Assembly: GCA_937879855.1 (NCBI GenBank)
Contig: CALFMO010000040.1
Location: 23,719-87,718 of the forward strand
DNA from: an uncultured Acidobacteriaceae bacterium
GTDB taxonomy: Bacteria > Acidobacteriota > Terriglobia > Terriglobales > Acidobacteriaceae
Direction of reading: 5' to 3'
DNA length: 64,000 nt
Part shown: positions 54,275 through 63,130 of the stretch, piece by piece
Layout: the number at the start of each line of letters is the position of its first letter
How positions within the stretch are numbered: the stretch's first letter is position 1
The notes under the pieces: generated by a model
What the model was told of the DNA's origin: nothing
The model's database searches: none
What the model saw: only the letters and a program-made list of their open reading frames with translations
Position numbers and translations under genes: made by a program

Positions 54275-55690
54275 CTACTTAATTGGCGGCACGTAGGGAA
54301 TATATTGAGCAAACAGCCAGCACAAAAAGAAAACGATCGGGACATGAACGATGAGTTGCAAGACTCCGTAGCCTACAATGTCGCGGGCTTTTAGCTTCAA
54401 GATGCCGAGCAACGGCAACATCCAGAATGGATTGATCAAGTTGGGTAGCGCCTCGGATGCGTTGTAAATCTGCACCACCCAACCCAGGTGTACCCGGTGC
54501 AGGTTCGCAGCTTGCAGAACGTAGGGCGCTTCGATAACCCACTTGCTGCCACCCGACGGAATGAAAACACCGAGGATCGCCGAATACATAGCGACGAGCA
54601 ACGAATAGGTGCTGTGGGTGCTGATGGAGGCGAATAGCTTTGCCAGCGCGTCGGAGATCCCCGTTCCTACAATCATTCCAAAAATTACTGCATAAAACGG
54701 GAACTGAATGAGCACGCCGCCCGTTGCCGGAACGCAATCGGCCACCGCGCGCATGAATCGCTTTGGACGCCAGTGCAACAAAAGGCCAACGGTTATGAAC
54801 ATAAGGTTGTAAGTGTTGAGGTCGAGCGCTGCCAGCGCGCCTTGCGGAGAGGTGCGGAAAACATCGACCAGGTACCAGCAGAGCAGGAGAGCAACCAGAA
54901 TCGTCAGCAGCGGACTGTATTCCAGCCACTCGCCGGGTTTGCTCTTGGGCTCCAGGCTGGAGCGGATCGACTCGTACTGAATGCCGTAGGTTTCGGCGGT
55001 CTTGGCGTTCTCCGCCGACGGTGTCGACAGATACGCAACCAGCACTGAGACCACGATGAGGATGAATGCGGTGCTGATGCTTTGCCACAAGAAGAGCGTT
55101 TGCGTGAGCGGAATCAACCCACTGATGTTGAATAGCGATGGCGGAATGGCAGATTTGGTCGCCATTAACATGGCAGCAGACGAAGACAGGCCCATCGCCC
55201 AGACCGCTCCCAGTCCGAGATAGGCGGCCGCGCCGGCCGCGCGATAGTCCATTCCTTTGACGCGATGGGCCAACTCGCGCACAAAGAGCCCGCTGAAGAT
55301 CAGGCTCAAGCCCCAGGAGATCAGTGAGGTCAACATGGAGAAGAGCGCAACCATGGCGACGGCCGACTTCGGAGTCTTTGGGATTTCTGCCAGAGCCCGA
55401 ATGGCCCGGTAGACGATCGGCGTCGACGCGACGACGTATCCACCAATGATGATCATCACCATCTGCATGGTGAAGGGCACCAGCGCCCAGAAGCTCTTGC
55501 CGCCCTGAATGGCAAGTTTGGCGGGACTTTGGTGAAGTAATAGACCGACGACAAAGACCACCACAATGCCGAGCAGCGCGAAAACGAGGGGATCGGGAAA
55601 CCACTTTTCGCTCCAGTTCGCGAGACCCAGTCCAAAACGAACCAGGTGCTTTTCCTGAGCTGCGGGCTGCTCCATTTTTTGCATGTGCAT
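54275..55690 (-). CDS. short-chain fatty acid transporter (AtoE family)
   Basis: This 471-residue membrane protein has about eleven hydrophobic segments. AtoE/TIGR00366 landmarks are WFPDPLVFALLGIVVVFVVG near the start, SLISWGLSLIFSGLFVRELA, LGLGAVWAMGLSSSAAMLMA, FIPSGGSKWVIEAPYVLQAA and EALPNLINPFWMLPLLGILK. E. coli AtoE imports acetoacetate and butyrate-like acids. The ATG at 55690 has AAAGGAT upstream. It is convergent with the lactate/glycolate permease and divergent from the liv operon, so it forms part of a block of small-acid uptake systems. Confidence 0.92.
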   Translation of the reverse strand: MHMQKMEQPAAQEKHLVRFGLGLANWSEKWFPDPLVFALLGIVVVFVVGLLLHQSPAKLAIQGGKSFWALVPFTMQMVMIIIGGYVVASTPIVYRAIRALAEIPKTPKSAVAMVALFSMLTSLISWGLSLIFSGLFVRELAHRVKGMDYRAAGAAAYLGLGAVWAMGLSSSAAMLMATKSAIPPSLFNISGLIPLTQTLFLWQSISTAFILIVVSVLVAYLSTPSAENAKTAETYGIQYESIRSSLEPKSKPGEWLEYSPLLTILVALLLCWYLVDVFRTSPQGALAALDLNTYNLMFITVGLLLHWRPKRFMRAVADCVPATGGVLIQFPFYAVIFGMIVGTGISDALAKLFASISTHSTYSLLVAMYSAILGVFIPSGGSKWVIEAPYVLQAANLHRVHLGWVVQIYNASEALPNLINPFWMLPLLGILKLKARDIVGYGVLQLIVHVPIVFFLCWLFAQYIPYVPPIK

Positions 55691-55883
55691 ACGCGATCCT
55701 TTCGGGCCAGCGGCGGCATTCTATGCGAAATTCTGCCGGGTGGAAGCAAATTCGTTTGGGACCAGACCGAGGCATGGTTGAGTGCTTGGTTTCACATCGC
55801 GAGTTTGCAAGGTGGGTGTAGTATGGGTGCCGTTTTTCAATCGAGAAGGAATTCTCATCCACGCCAAATACTGCGAGGTGCTT

Positions 55884-57089
55884 ATGAAGCGATTCGCTTT
55901 TATTGCCCTTCTGCTGTCGTCATGCTTTATCGCTACTGCCTTTTCCCAACAAACCATCACTCTCGGATTCACCGTATCGAGAACCGGCGCCCTGAATGTG
56001 GATTCCGTGGAGCAATACCGCGGCTTCGAGCTCTGGCGCGACCAGGTCAATGCGGCGGGCGGAATCAAAGCTGGCGGCAAGAACTACAAAGTGCAGTTTG
56101 CCAGTTACGATGATGAATCCAATTCCAAGCGTGTGCAGCAGCTCTACACCCGCTTGATTTTGGAGGACAAAGCCGACTTTCTTTTCAGCCCGTACTCCTC
56201 CAGTTTGACGGCTACTGCCGCCGTCGTAACGGAGCAGAACGAGAAAATCATGCTCACCACGGGAGCAGCGGAAGAAAAAACCTACAAGCTGGGCAATCAG
56301 TGCCTCTACCAGATGTTCGCGCCCGCTACGCAATACCTCACTGTAGCGATCGACGCGTTGAAGGCCAAAGATCCGAAAGCCACCGTGGCGTTTGTCTACG
56401 AGGACGCCTCATTCTCGGTCGCGGTCGTGACCCCGGCAAAAGCCTACGCACAGCAACAAGGATTCAACGTCGTATTCAGTGAAGCTTATGCTCCGAATAC
56501 CACCGACTTTGGCGCCATCATCGACAAGGTAATCGGCTCTAAGGCCACCGTCCTTCTCGGTGGCGGACACTATGCTGATGGTTCAACTTTGGCTCGCCAG
56601 CTCTACGGCCACAAAGTTCCGCTGAAAATGATCACACTCCTGGTAGCTCCCGACAGTCCGCAGTGGGCGGAACTCGGGGATGCAGCCGTGGGTGTGATAG
56701 TACCGTCGCAGTGGGAACCGCAGTCGACCTTCAAGGCACAATATGGCCCGAGCGGCGCCGACTTCGGCAAAGCATACACGGCTAAATACAACACTCCTCC
56801 CAGTTATGAATCGGCTGGAGGTTACGCCTCTGGATTGATTTTGCAGCGGGCCATTGAACAGGCTGGTGGAATCGACACGGCTAAGGTTGCCGCTGCGCTG
56901 AATGCAACCGACGTCACGACGTTTTACGGCCGCACGAAATTTTCTACGCAGCCCAGCGAACACGGCCTGCAGGTCGGGCACGCCATATTTCTGGCTCAAT
57001 GGCAGAAAGACAAGTCAGGCAAGCCGGTGAAACAGGTGATCTGGCCGCTAGCCGGCAAGAGCGCTGATTTGGTTTACCCAATTCACTGA
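55884..57089 (+). CDS. livK: ABC transporter substrate-binding protein, branched-chain amino acid/amide type
   Basis: This 401-residue periplasmic binding protein from the ATG at 55884 has GAGGTG upstream. The signal peptide is MKRFAFIALLLSSCFIATAF. LSSC could act as a lipobox, or cleavage occurs after AFS. The two-lobed Peripla_BP_6 fold shows ITLGFTVSRTGALNVDSVEQ, KVQFASYDDESNSKRVQQLY and VGVIVPSQWEPQ. The family binds leucine/isoleucine/valine, but also urea, short amides or aromatic compounds; residue-level evidence for one ligand is lacking. It is the first gene of a five-gene operon. Confidence 0.92.
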   Translation: MKRFAFIALLLSSCFIATAFSQQTITLGFTVSRTGALNVDSVEQYRGFELWRDQVNAAGGIKAGGKNYKVQFASYDDESNSKRVQQLYTRLILEDKADFLFSPYSSSLTATAAVVTEQNEKIMLTTGAAEEKTYKLGNQCLYQMFAPATQYLTVAIDALKAKDPKATVAFVYEDASFSVAVVTPAKAYAQQQGFNVVFSEAYAPNTTDFGAIIDKVIGSKATVLLGGGHYADGSTLARQLYGHKVPLKMITLLVAPDSPQWAELGDAAVGVIVPSQWEPQSTFKAQYGPSGADFGKAYTAKYNTPPSYESAGGYASGLILQRAIEQAGGIDTAKVAAALNATDVTTFYGRTKFSTQPSEHGLQVGHAIFLAQWQKDKSGKPVKQVIWPLAGKSADLVYPIH

Positions 57090-57135
57090 GAGTTACCAAC
57101 CACTTCTCAATGGCGTGCAGCACAAGAGGGGAAAC

Positions 57136-57996
57136 ATGTCTGGCATCTTCGCTTCCATGATTGATGGGCTGCTGATCGGCTCGGTCTACGGGCTGGCTGC
57201 CATGGGATTGAGTTTGATCTGGGGAGTCATGGATGTCATCAACCTGACTCATGGCGCCATGATCGCGCTGGGCATGTTCGGAATGTATCTGTTGTTTAAC
57301 GCCACCGCGATCAATGCTTATCTTTTGTTGGCGCCGATGATCGCTGGTGGATTGATTCTTGGCGTCATCATTTATTGGCTCGCAGTGAACTGGGTTGTGG
57401 ACCGGCCTATATTGATGAGCTTGCTCTCGACTTTTGCCGTGAACATGATGGTGATCGGCATCGGGACCGCCATCTGGAGCACCAGCCCTTACAACGTCGA
57501 CTTCTCGGTGCCAGGCATTACTGTAGGGGAGTACACATTTACTGGGAATCATATGTTCGCAGCCTTGTCTGCGGTGTTGATTGCGTTGCTGCTGGAAATG
57601 TTTCTGCGACGAACGCGGACCGGCAAGGCCATCCGCGCTGTGGCCGACAACCGCGACGCCGCCGAGTTGATGGGAATTTCTTCGACACGAGTGTTGATGG
57701 TCGCTTTCGCCATTGGCATCGCGCTGGCCGTGGCTTCGGGCGCGCTGGTCTCGACGCTGTTTCCTTTCACTATTCTGTCCGGCGCAGGTTACCAGCTGAA
57801 GAGTTTCGTCGTGACGGTTCTGGCGGGTTTGGGCAAGCCGTTTGGGGCGCTGGTGGCGGGCGTGCTGCTGGGCCTGTTGGAAGGAGCAGTCTCGCCGTTC
57901 ATCGCCATCAGTTGGATTCCACTCATTGAGTTTGGGCTATTCGTTCTGGTGCTGATTGTTTTCCCACGTGGCATTTTCAGCAGGGCAACGGCATGA
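57136..57996 (+). CDS. livH: branched-chain amino acid ABC transporter permease LivH
   Basis: This 286-residue permease from the ATG at 57136 follows AGAGGGG. It has the BPD_transp_2 fold with about eight helices. Landmarks are DGLLIGSVYGLAAMGLSLIW, HGAMIALGMFGMYL, the EAA-like loop RRTRTGKAIRAVADNRDAAE and AGLGKPFGALVAGVLLGLLE. It pairs with the next gene to form the membrane channel. It follows the binding protein by 46 nt and overlaps livM by 4 nt. Confidence 0.93.
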   Translation: MSGIFASMIDGLLIGSVYGLAAMGLSLIWGVMDVINLTHGAMIALGMFGMYLLFNATAINAYLLLAPMIAGGLILGVIIYWLAVNWVVDRPILMSLLSTFAVNMMVIGIGTAIWSTSPYNVDFSVPGITVGEYTFTGNHMFAALSAVLIALLLEMFLRRTRTGKAIRAVADNRDAAELMGISSTRVLMVAFAIGIALAVASGALVSTLFPFTILSGAGYQLKSFVVTVLAGLGKPFGALVAGVLLGLLEGAVSPFIAISWIPLIEFGLFVLVLIVFPRGIFSRATA

Positions 57997-58958
57997 TCCT
58001 GCGCCGGCCGTTACTTTGGCTGATCCTGCTGCTGGCGGCGCTGTTCGCGTGGCTGCCGCTTCACGGCAACAATGTTTCATTGCGCGAAGACCTCATTCTG
58101 GTTGCCCTGGCCATCATCCTTACCAGCAACCTGAACCTGATGATTGGCTATACCGGCTACGTGAACTTTGGCCACATCGTGTTCTACGGCCTGGGCGGCT
58201 ATGTTGGGGTTTATCTGATGACGGTGCGAGGCTGGCACCTGGTTCCGTCGGCAGTGACGGCCGGTTTTGCGGTCAGTCTGATGGCGTTGCTATTCGGACT
58301 CGGAATTCTCCGGCTGCGCGGCGCGTATTTCGCGCTCGCCACCATCGGCGTACTGGTCGCGGTTCAATCCTTCGTCTCCAATTTCGAGCCCTGGGGCAGG
58401 TCTACCGGAATGTACGTTTCCTTTGAGTCGTACGCTCCGTTAGGCGGGCCGAGACATGCGCTGTGGACTACTTATTTCCTGATCGTTGCGGTCATGGCGC
58501 TGTCGCTCATTCTGAGTCTGGGGATCAAGGCTTCGAAATTCGGACTCGGATTGTTCGCTATCCGCGAGGATGAAGATGCCGCCATTGTTCTGGGAGTGAA
58601 CGCGACCATTTATAAGGCGATCATTTACAGCGTGTCTGCCTTTCTGCCGGCGGTGGCTGGCACGCTCATGTTTTTCAAGAACGGCACCATCGATCCTTCA
58701 ATCGCCTTCGAATTCATGCTGTCGCTGGAAGGCATCGTCATGCTGATGCTGGGCGGGCAGGGGACGGTGGCAGGTTCGGCCCTAGGCGGAGGACTCTACG
58801 AACGCTTGCGCTCCTATCTGCTGACTTCTCCCAGGCTCTCTGAATTTCATCTGGTCATTGCGGGCGCACTGTTGTTGCTGGTAATCCGTCTTGCGCCCGG
58901 AGGTCTGATCGGTTGGCTGTATCGCCTGGTCCCGCGGTCGCGCGAGGTGATCGAATGA
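57993..58958 (+). CDS. livM: branched-chain amino acid ABC transporter permease LivM
   Basis: This 321-residue second permease has about ten hydrophobic segments, the motif LNLMIGYTGYVNFGHIVFYG, the cytoplasmic loop FGLGLFAIREDEDAAIVLGV and SLEGIVMLMLGGQGTVAGSA. It overlaps livH and livG by 4 nt each (ATGA-type), indicating translational coupling. It forms a heterodimer with LivH. Confidence 0.93.
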   Translation: MILRRPLLWLILLLAALFAWLPLHGNNVSLREDLILVALAIILTSNLNLMIGYTGYVNFGHIVFYGLGGYVGVYLMTVRGWHLVPSAVTAGFAVSLMALLFGLGILRLRGAYFALATIGVLVAVQSFVSNFEPWGRSTGMYVSFESYAPLGGPRHALWTTYFLIVAVMALSLILSLGIKASKFGLGLFAIREDEDAAIVLGVNATIYKAIIYSVSAFLPAVAGTLMFFKNGTIDPSIAFEFMLSLEGIVMLMLGGQGTVAGSALGGGLYERLRSYLLTSPRLSEFHLVIAGALLLLVIRLAPGGLIGWLYRLVPRSREVIE

Positions 58959-59707
58959 CCGCTCTGCTGGAAGTGCAAGGCATCAGCAAACGATTCGGCG
59001 GACTTCTGGCGGTGGGCGATGTGAGCTTCAATCTGATGGAAGGTGAAATTCTGGGATTGATCGGGCCTAACGGCGCAGGCAAGACTACGCTGTTCAACCT
59101 GGTGAATGGAGTTTACAAATCCGACACTGGAAGCATCATTTTTTCCAGTAAGAACATCACTCGCTCGTCGCCCGATCAAGTGGTTCACCTTGGCTTGGCC
59201 CGCACTCACCAGATCGTACGCCCGCTGAACGGTATGAGCGTGCTGGAGAACGTCACGGTGGGAGCGTGTTTCGGGCGTGAATACCAGTCAAGGCGTACTG
59301 CGCGAATCACCGCGCTTGAAGTGCTGGAACGGGTTGGTTTGGCAAGCCGCGCAAATTCGCCTGCGAGTTCTCTCACCCTCGCCGGTAAGAAGAGGTTGGA
59401 AGTCGCGCGGGCGCTGGCGGCGAGGCCCAAGCTGCTTCTTTTGGATGAGGTGCTGGCCGGCCTGAATCCCACGGAGATCGCGCAGATGATCGATCTGGTG
59501 CGCAGCATCCGCGACAGCGGCGTTTCCGTGTTCATGATCGAGCATGTGATGCAGGCCATCATGAATCTTTCCGACCGCATCGTGGTGCTGAACCTGGGGC
59601 GGAAGATTGCCGAAGCTCCTCCGAGGGAGGTGGTACAAAATCCCGATGTGATTGTGGCGTACCTGGGATCTCCCGACATCCTCGACAAGTTGCGAGGCAG
59701 CGCATGA
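58955..59707 (+). CDS. livG: branched-chain amino acid ABC transporter ATPase LivG
   Basis: This 250-residue ATPase from the ATG at 58955 overlaps the livM stop by 4 nt. Walker A is GLIGPNGAGKTTLFNL; Walker B is KLLLLDEVLAGLNP, followed by the switch His in FMIEHVM. The ABC signature region reads SLTLAGKKRLEVARAL instead of LSGGQ, a variant known in the LivG group. The C-terminal extension with DVIVAYLG is typical. It energises the LivHM channel together with LivF. Confidence 0.93.
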   Translation: MTALLEVQGISKRFGGLLAVGDVSFNLMEGEILGLIGPNGAGKTTLFNLVNGVYKSDTGSIIFSSKNITRSSPDQVVHLGLARTHQIVRPLNGMSVLENVTVGACFGREYQSRRTARITALEVLERVGLASRANSPASSLTLAGKKRLEVARALAARPKLLLLDEVLAGLNPTEIAQMIDLVRSIRDSGVSVFMIEHVMQAIMNLSDRIVVLNLGRKIAEAPPREVVQNPDVIVAYLGSPDILDKLRGSA

Positions 59708-60420
59708 GCGACGTTGCACTGGAACTTCAGAACATCGAATCTGGTTACGGCGAAGTGCAGGTCCTCTGGGGCATAACGCTGAAAGTCCGTGGCGGGCAAT
59801 TGACCACGATTATTGGGGCGAACGGCGCCGGCAAGACCACGGCGCTGCGCACGACCATGGGAAGTGTGCGGCCTTGGAGCGGCCGTGTCCTGCTCAACGG
59901 CGAGGATGTCACCAAGCTTCCGCCGCACGCCAAGGCTGGGCGTGGCCTGGTGCTGGTACCGGAGGGCAGGCAGCTTTTCCCGGATATGACGGTAGCGGAA
60001 AATTTGGAGATGGGCGCGTACTCGCACCGTGCTCGTCCCCGGCAGAAGCAAAATCTGGAGCGCGTTTATCAGGCATTTCCGCGCCTGCAGGAAAGAAGCA
60101 GGCAGAAATCATCCACGCTCTCCGGCGGCGAGCAGCAGATGGTCGCCCTCGGCCGCGGGTTGATGCAGGAACCCGCCGTCCTGATGATTGACGAGTTGTC
60201 GCTTGGTCTGGCCCCGGTTCTGGCACAGCAGCTTTTCCTGACGCTCAAGACTCTGAAAGAGCAGGGAATTACGATCGTCCTGGTGGAGCAGAACGTACAC
60301 CTCGCGCTGGCCGTGAGCGATTACACCTACGTCCTCGCCGAGGGCCGCGTGCCCATCGAAGGGGAATCGCAGAAAGTGGCGGGCATGGACGAAGTCCGGC
60401 GCGCATACCTCGGCCTGTAG
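59704..60420 (+). CDS. livF: branched-chain amino acid ABC transporter ATPase LivF
   Basis: This 238-residue ATPase has Walker A TIIGANGAGKTTALRT, signature STLSGGEQQMVALGRGLM, Walker B VLMIDELSLGLAP and switch segment IVLVEQNVHLAL. It overlaps livG by 4 nt and closes the livKHMGF operon. The end RRAYLGL is typical of LivF. Confidence 0.94.
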   Translation: MSDVALELQNIESGYGEVQVLWGITLKVRGGQLTTIIGANGAGKTTALRTTMGSVRPWSGRVLLNGEDVTKLPPHAKAGRGLVLVPEGRQLFPDMTVAENLEMGAYSHRARPRQKQNLERVYQAFPRLQERSRQKSSTLSGGEQQMVALGRGLMQEPAVLMIDELSLGLAPVLAQQLFLTLKTLKEQGITIVLVEQNVHLALAVSDYTYVLAEGRVPIEGESQKVAGMDEVRRAYLGL

Positions 60421-60472
60421 GGCCGCCCCATGTCTACTAACCTATTTTCCTCGAGATCCTGCGTCTAACGCT

Positions 60473-62326
60473 TCAGCAGCAACCCATCTTCACCTCGCCC
60501 GCAGCGGTGAGCGGCGGACCAAACGCCTCTTGTGGCGCAGGTGCGCCCTTCAGCACCGCGATCCACCGGCGCACTGCATCGAAGACCACCAGCACTACAC
60601 CCGCGATGAAGATGCACATCAGAACCGAGTCCAGATATCCCGTGAACACCTGGCCTGGCTTCGTAGTGAGCGGCCAGAAGATGTTCTTGATCGACAAGAC
60701 TCCTGCGGTCACCGTGGTCACACCGACGAAACACATGGGAAGGAAGGAAATCCAGGCATACCGCGCTTTGCCCATGTTGATCAGGAAGGTGGTAACGACC
60801 GCGAGCGCTATCGTGGCCAATAGTTGATTGCCGGTCCCGAACAGCGGCCAAATCGTGGAAATATTCCCGGTGTAGATTAAGTAACCCCAGCCCAGGACGA
60901 CCAAGGCGCTGGTCACCACATTGCCGGGAAGCCATGCGTTGTTTCCGAAGGGCTTATGAACTTTGCCCATGAGTTCCTGCAGGACGTAGCGAGCCACGCG
61001 GGTGCCAGTGTCGACTGTGGTCAGGATGAACAGCGCTTCGAACATGATGGCATAGTGATACCAATAGCCCATCAGGCGCGCCATTCCAGGAATGCCACGG
61101 AAGATTTGCGCCATGCCCACCGCGAGTGAAACCGCGCCTCCGGTGCGTCCTGCCAGGTGCTCTCCGACTTCACGCGAGAACATGTCTAGATTGACCGTGG
61201 CGAGGCCAAGTTTCTGAAATACCGCCGGGGCCGCGTTGATGGCGAAATAGTCGCCGGGATACATGGAGCAAGCGGCGATCAAAGCCAGTAAACCCACCAG
61301 GGATTCGCAAACCATGGCGCCGTAGCCAATGAAGCGCGCGTCGGTTTCTTTGTCCAGCATCTTTGGAGTGGTGCCGGAAGAGACTAGCGAGTGGAAACCT
61401 GAAATCGCCCCGCATGCAATAGTTACAAAGAGGAAGGGGAACAGAGGGCCTTTGATAATCGGTCCCCCGCCATGAACAAACTGCGTGAAGTTCGGGAATT
61501 GAATGTTGGGATGAACGACAAAGACGCCAATGACGAGAGCAGCGATTGTCCCTAGCTTGACATAAGTTGAGAGATAGTCGCGCGGCTCAAGGACCAGCCA
61601 TACCGGAAGAACCGATGCGACCAGCCCGTAGATAGCCATCATGATGGTGATGGTGTGCGGGGTAAAAGTGAGCGCCCCCGCCGCCCCACTCTGAGCTACC
61701 CAGTGACCGGCTACCACGCTGCCAAGCAACAACACCACTCCGAAAATACTGGGACCCACGACAGTGATTTTTCCAGCGTGGCTTTTGAACATCCACAATC
61801 CCATAATGATCGCGATTGGAATCGTCATGCCGATGGTGAAAACCCCCCAGGGGCTGTTGGCAAGCGCGTTGACCACCACAAGGCCGAGGCCGGCGAGCGT
61901 CGCCAGAAGAATGAAGAGAACCGCAATCATCGCTACCAAGCCAGCGAACGGACTGATCTCCGTGCTCGCAACGTTGGCCAAGGAGCGGCCGCGGTGACGT
62001 ACAGAAGCGACCAGAACGGTGAAGTCCTGTACACATCCGGCCAAGACCGCGCCAACCAGGATCCAGAGAAAGCCGGGAGCGAATCCGAACTGCGCCGCGA
62101 GAGTGGGTCCGACGAGAGGCCCCGCCCCGGCAATAGCCGCGAAGTGATGACCGAACAGCACCCATCGTGGCGAGGCAACATAATTATGCCCATCCGCATA
62201 AAGGTGCGCCGGCGTGGTGCGCCGATCGTCGAGGGACATAGCCTTGGCCGCGATGAACGCACTGTAGTAACGATATGCGATCGCATAAACGCAAAGCGCA
62301 CCTAACAGAATTGGGAAAGTGTTCAT
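60473..62326 (-). CDS. cstA: carbon starvation protein CstA (pyruvate/peptide transporter family)
   Basis: This 617-residue inner-membrane transporter from the ATG at 62326 has GGGAGGG upstream; the frame reaches 62341. About sixteen hydrophobic segments are present. CstA landmarks are NTFPILLGALCVYAIAYRYY, VLFGHHFAAIAGAGPLVGPT, GAISGFHSLVSSGTTPKMLD and WPLFGTGNQLLATIALAVVT. CstA/BtsT proteins import pyruvate and possibly peptides under carbon limitation. The C-terminus ends KMGCC, a cysteine pair that could be a small metal or redox site. It is convergent with livF and transcribed alone. It fits the surrounding block of organic-acid uptake genes. Confidence 0.94.
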   Translation of the reverse strand: MNTFPILLGALCVYAIAYRYYSAFIAAKAMSLDDRRTTPAHLYADGHNYVASPRWVLFGHHFAAIAGAGPLVGPTLAAQFGFAPGFLWILVGAVLAGCVQDFTVLVASVRHRGRSLANVASTEISPFAGLVAMIAVLFILLATLAGLGLVVVNALANSPWGVFTIGMTIPIAIIMGLWMFKSHAGKITVVGPSIFGVVLLLGSVVAGHWVAQSGAAGALTFTPHTITIMMAIYGLVASVLPVWLVLEPRDYLSTYVKLGTIAALVIGVFVVHPNIQFPNFTQFVHGGGPIIKGPLFPFLFVTIACGAISGFHSLVSSGTTPKMLDKETDARFIGYGAMVCESLVGLLALIAACSMYPGDYFAINAAPAVFQKLGLATVNLDMFSREVGEHLAGRTGGAVSLAVGMAQIFRGIPGMARLMGYWYHYAIMFEALFILTTVDTGTRVARYVLQELMGKVHKPFGNNAWLPGNVVTSALVVLGWGYLIYTGNISTIWPLFGTGNQLLATIALAVVTTFLINMGKARYAWISFLPMCFVGVTTVTAGVLSIKNIFWPLTTKPGQVFTGYLDSVLMCIFIAGVVLVVFDAVRRWIAVLKGAPAPQEAFGPPLTAAGEVKMGCC

Positions 62327-62817
62327 AGTTCCCTCCCGCAAACTGAATCAGGTCCGGGCTTACCGGCCCGTTTTGCAACGGATGATCCTACACCGATGAC
62401 GGAACGTTGCCAACGATTTCTACCGCGCACTTCAAAGGGCGAGGCCGGCAAAACTTGCTTCCAACCGCAACCCCGTTCCGAAACCTGGGTTCAACCAGAT
62501 GGGCAGCCTAACCGGAGGCGTTGACACACACGCCGCTTAGAGGTAATCTCTGTAATTCCCGACGCGAACATGAAGCGAAGGTGCTCGCCGCTCAACGCCC
62601 TTAATGGCGGGTTCCGCATCTGCGCCGCGATCATCCTACACTCACCGTCTTGTCAGATCTCCCTTCGCAGAAGCGATCGATGGGCCAAGATGCCAGGAAT
62701 TCTGCCTCAAGCAAGGCTAAATGCAATTTATTTCGTCCCTTGATCGGTACAATCGAGCGAGCCCTCGGTCATTGTCAAATTCCGGTGCGACCTAAGGATT
62801 GTCAAGAGGAGGCAAAC
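62327..62817. other. intergenic region upstream of cstA and the FlbD-like gene
   Basis: This 491-nt gap between two divergent genes carries a good sigma-70-like promoter candidate at 62521-62549, pointing right. The cstA promoter should be in the first 150 nt, but no clear boxes were seen. No gene with convincing features was found, although the stretch 62650-62817 is open in the frame of the next gene. Confidence 0.5.
62521..62549 (+). promoter_or_regulatory. candidate sigma-70 promoter
   Basis: TTGACA at 62521-62526 and TAATCT at 62544-62549 are separated by exactly 17 nt. This would start transcription about 260 nt before the FlbD-like gene, leaving a long 5' leader. Confidence 0.4.
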
Positions 62818-63000
62818 ATGGAGTTTGTGATGTTTGAAGATGTGGACGGCATGGAAGTCTTTGTGAACCCCGAAACGGTTATCTGGGTCAGAGAATACCC
62901 CAACCAAACAACCGTAATCAGCTGTGGACATGAGGACAAGTTTGCGGTACGCCTCGCTCCTGCCCATGCGGTTGCCGCTTTAGGAAAGTCAGTACGCTAA
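62818..63000 (+). CDS. 60-residue FlbD-like small protein
   Basis: The ATG at 62818 has a strong AGAGGAGG site, and the 60 residues (start MEFVMFEDVDGMEVFVNPET, end AHAVAALGKSVR) resemble the FlbD family layout. That layout is a short beta-hairpin with a VxxNPxxV/I-like motif (VFVNPETVIWVREYPNQTTV) and a C-terminal helix. FlbD-type proteins are small and accompany flagellar genes, but none is near here. An upstream in-frame start at 62650 would add 56 residues with no family similarity and is less likely. Function unknown; confidence is moderate that it is a gene and low for the family. Confidence 0.6.
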   Translation: MEFVMFEDVDGMEVFVNPETVIWVREYPNQTTVISCGHEDKFAVRLAPAHAVAALGKSVR

Positions 63001-63130
63001 ACCTGAATCTGCATACTCGACGGAGCTGTTCTGGACGGGAGAGAGTTCAAACGAAAATCAGTAACACCACTCGTCATTGCTGATAAGGCGACTGGGGACC
63101 TCAGTCACTGAGCTAGTTCTCGAGTCGCCA

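Noticed and set aside
54279..55862. 527-codon frame on the minus strand
   Set aside because: It overlaps the atoE-type transporter in another frame on the same strand and has no family features.
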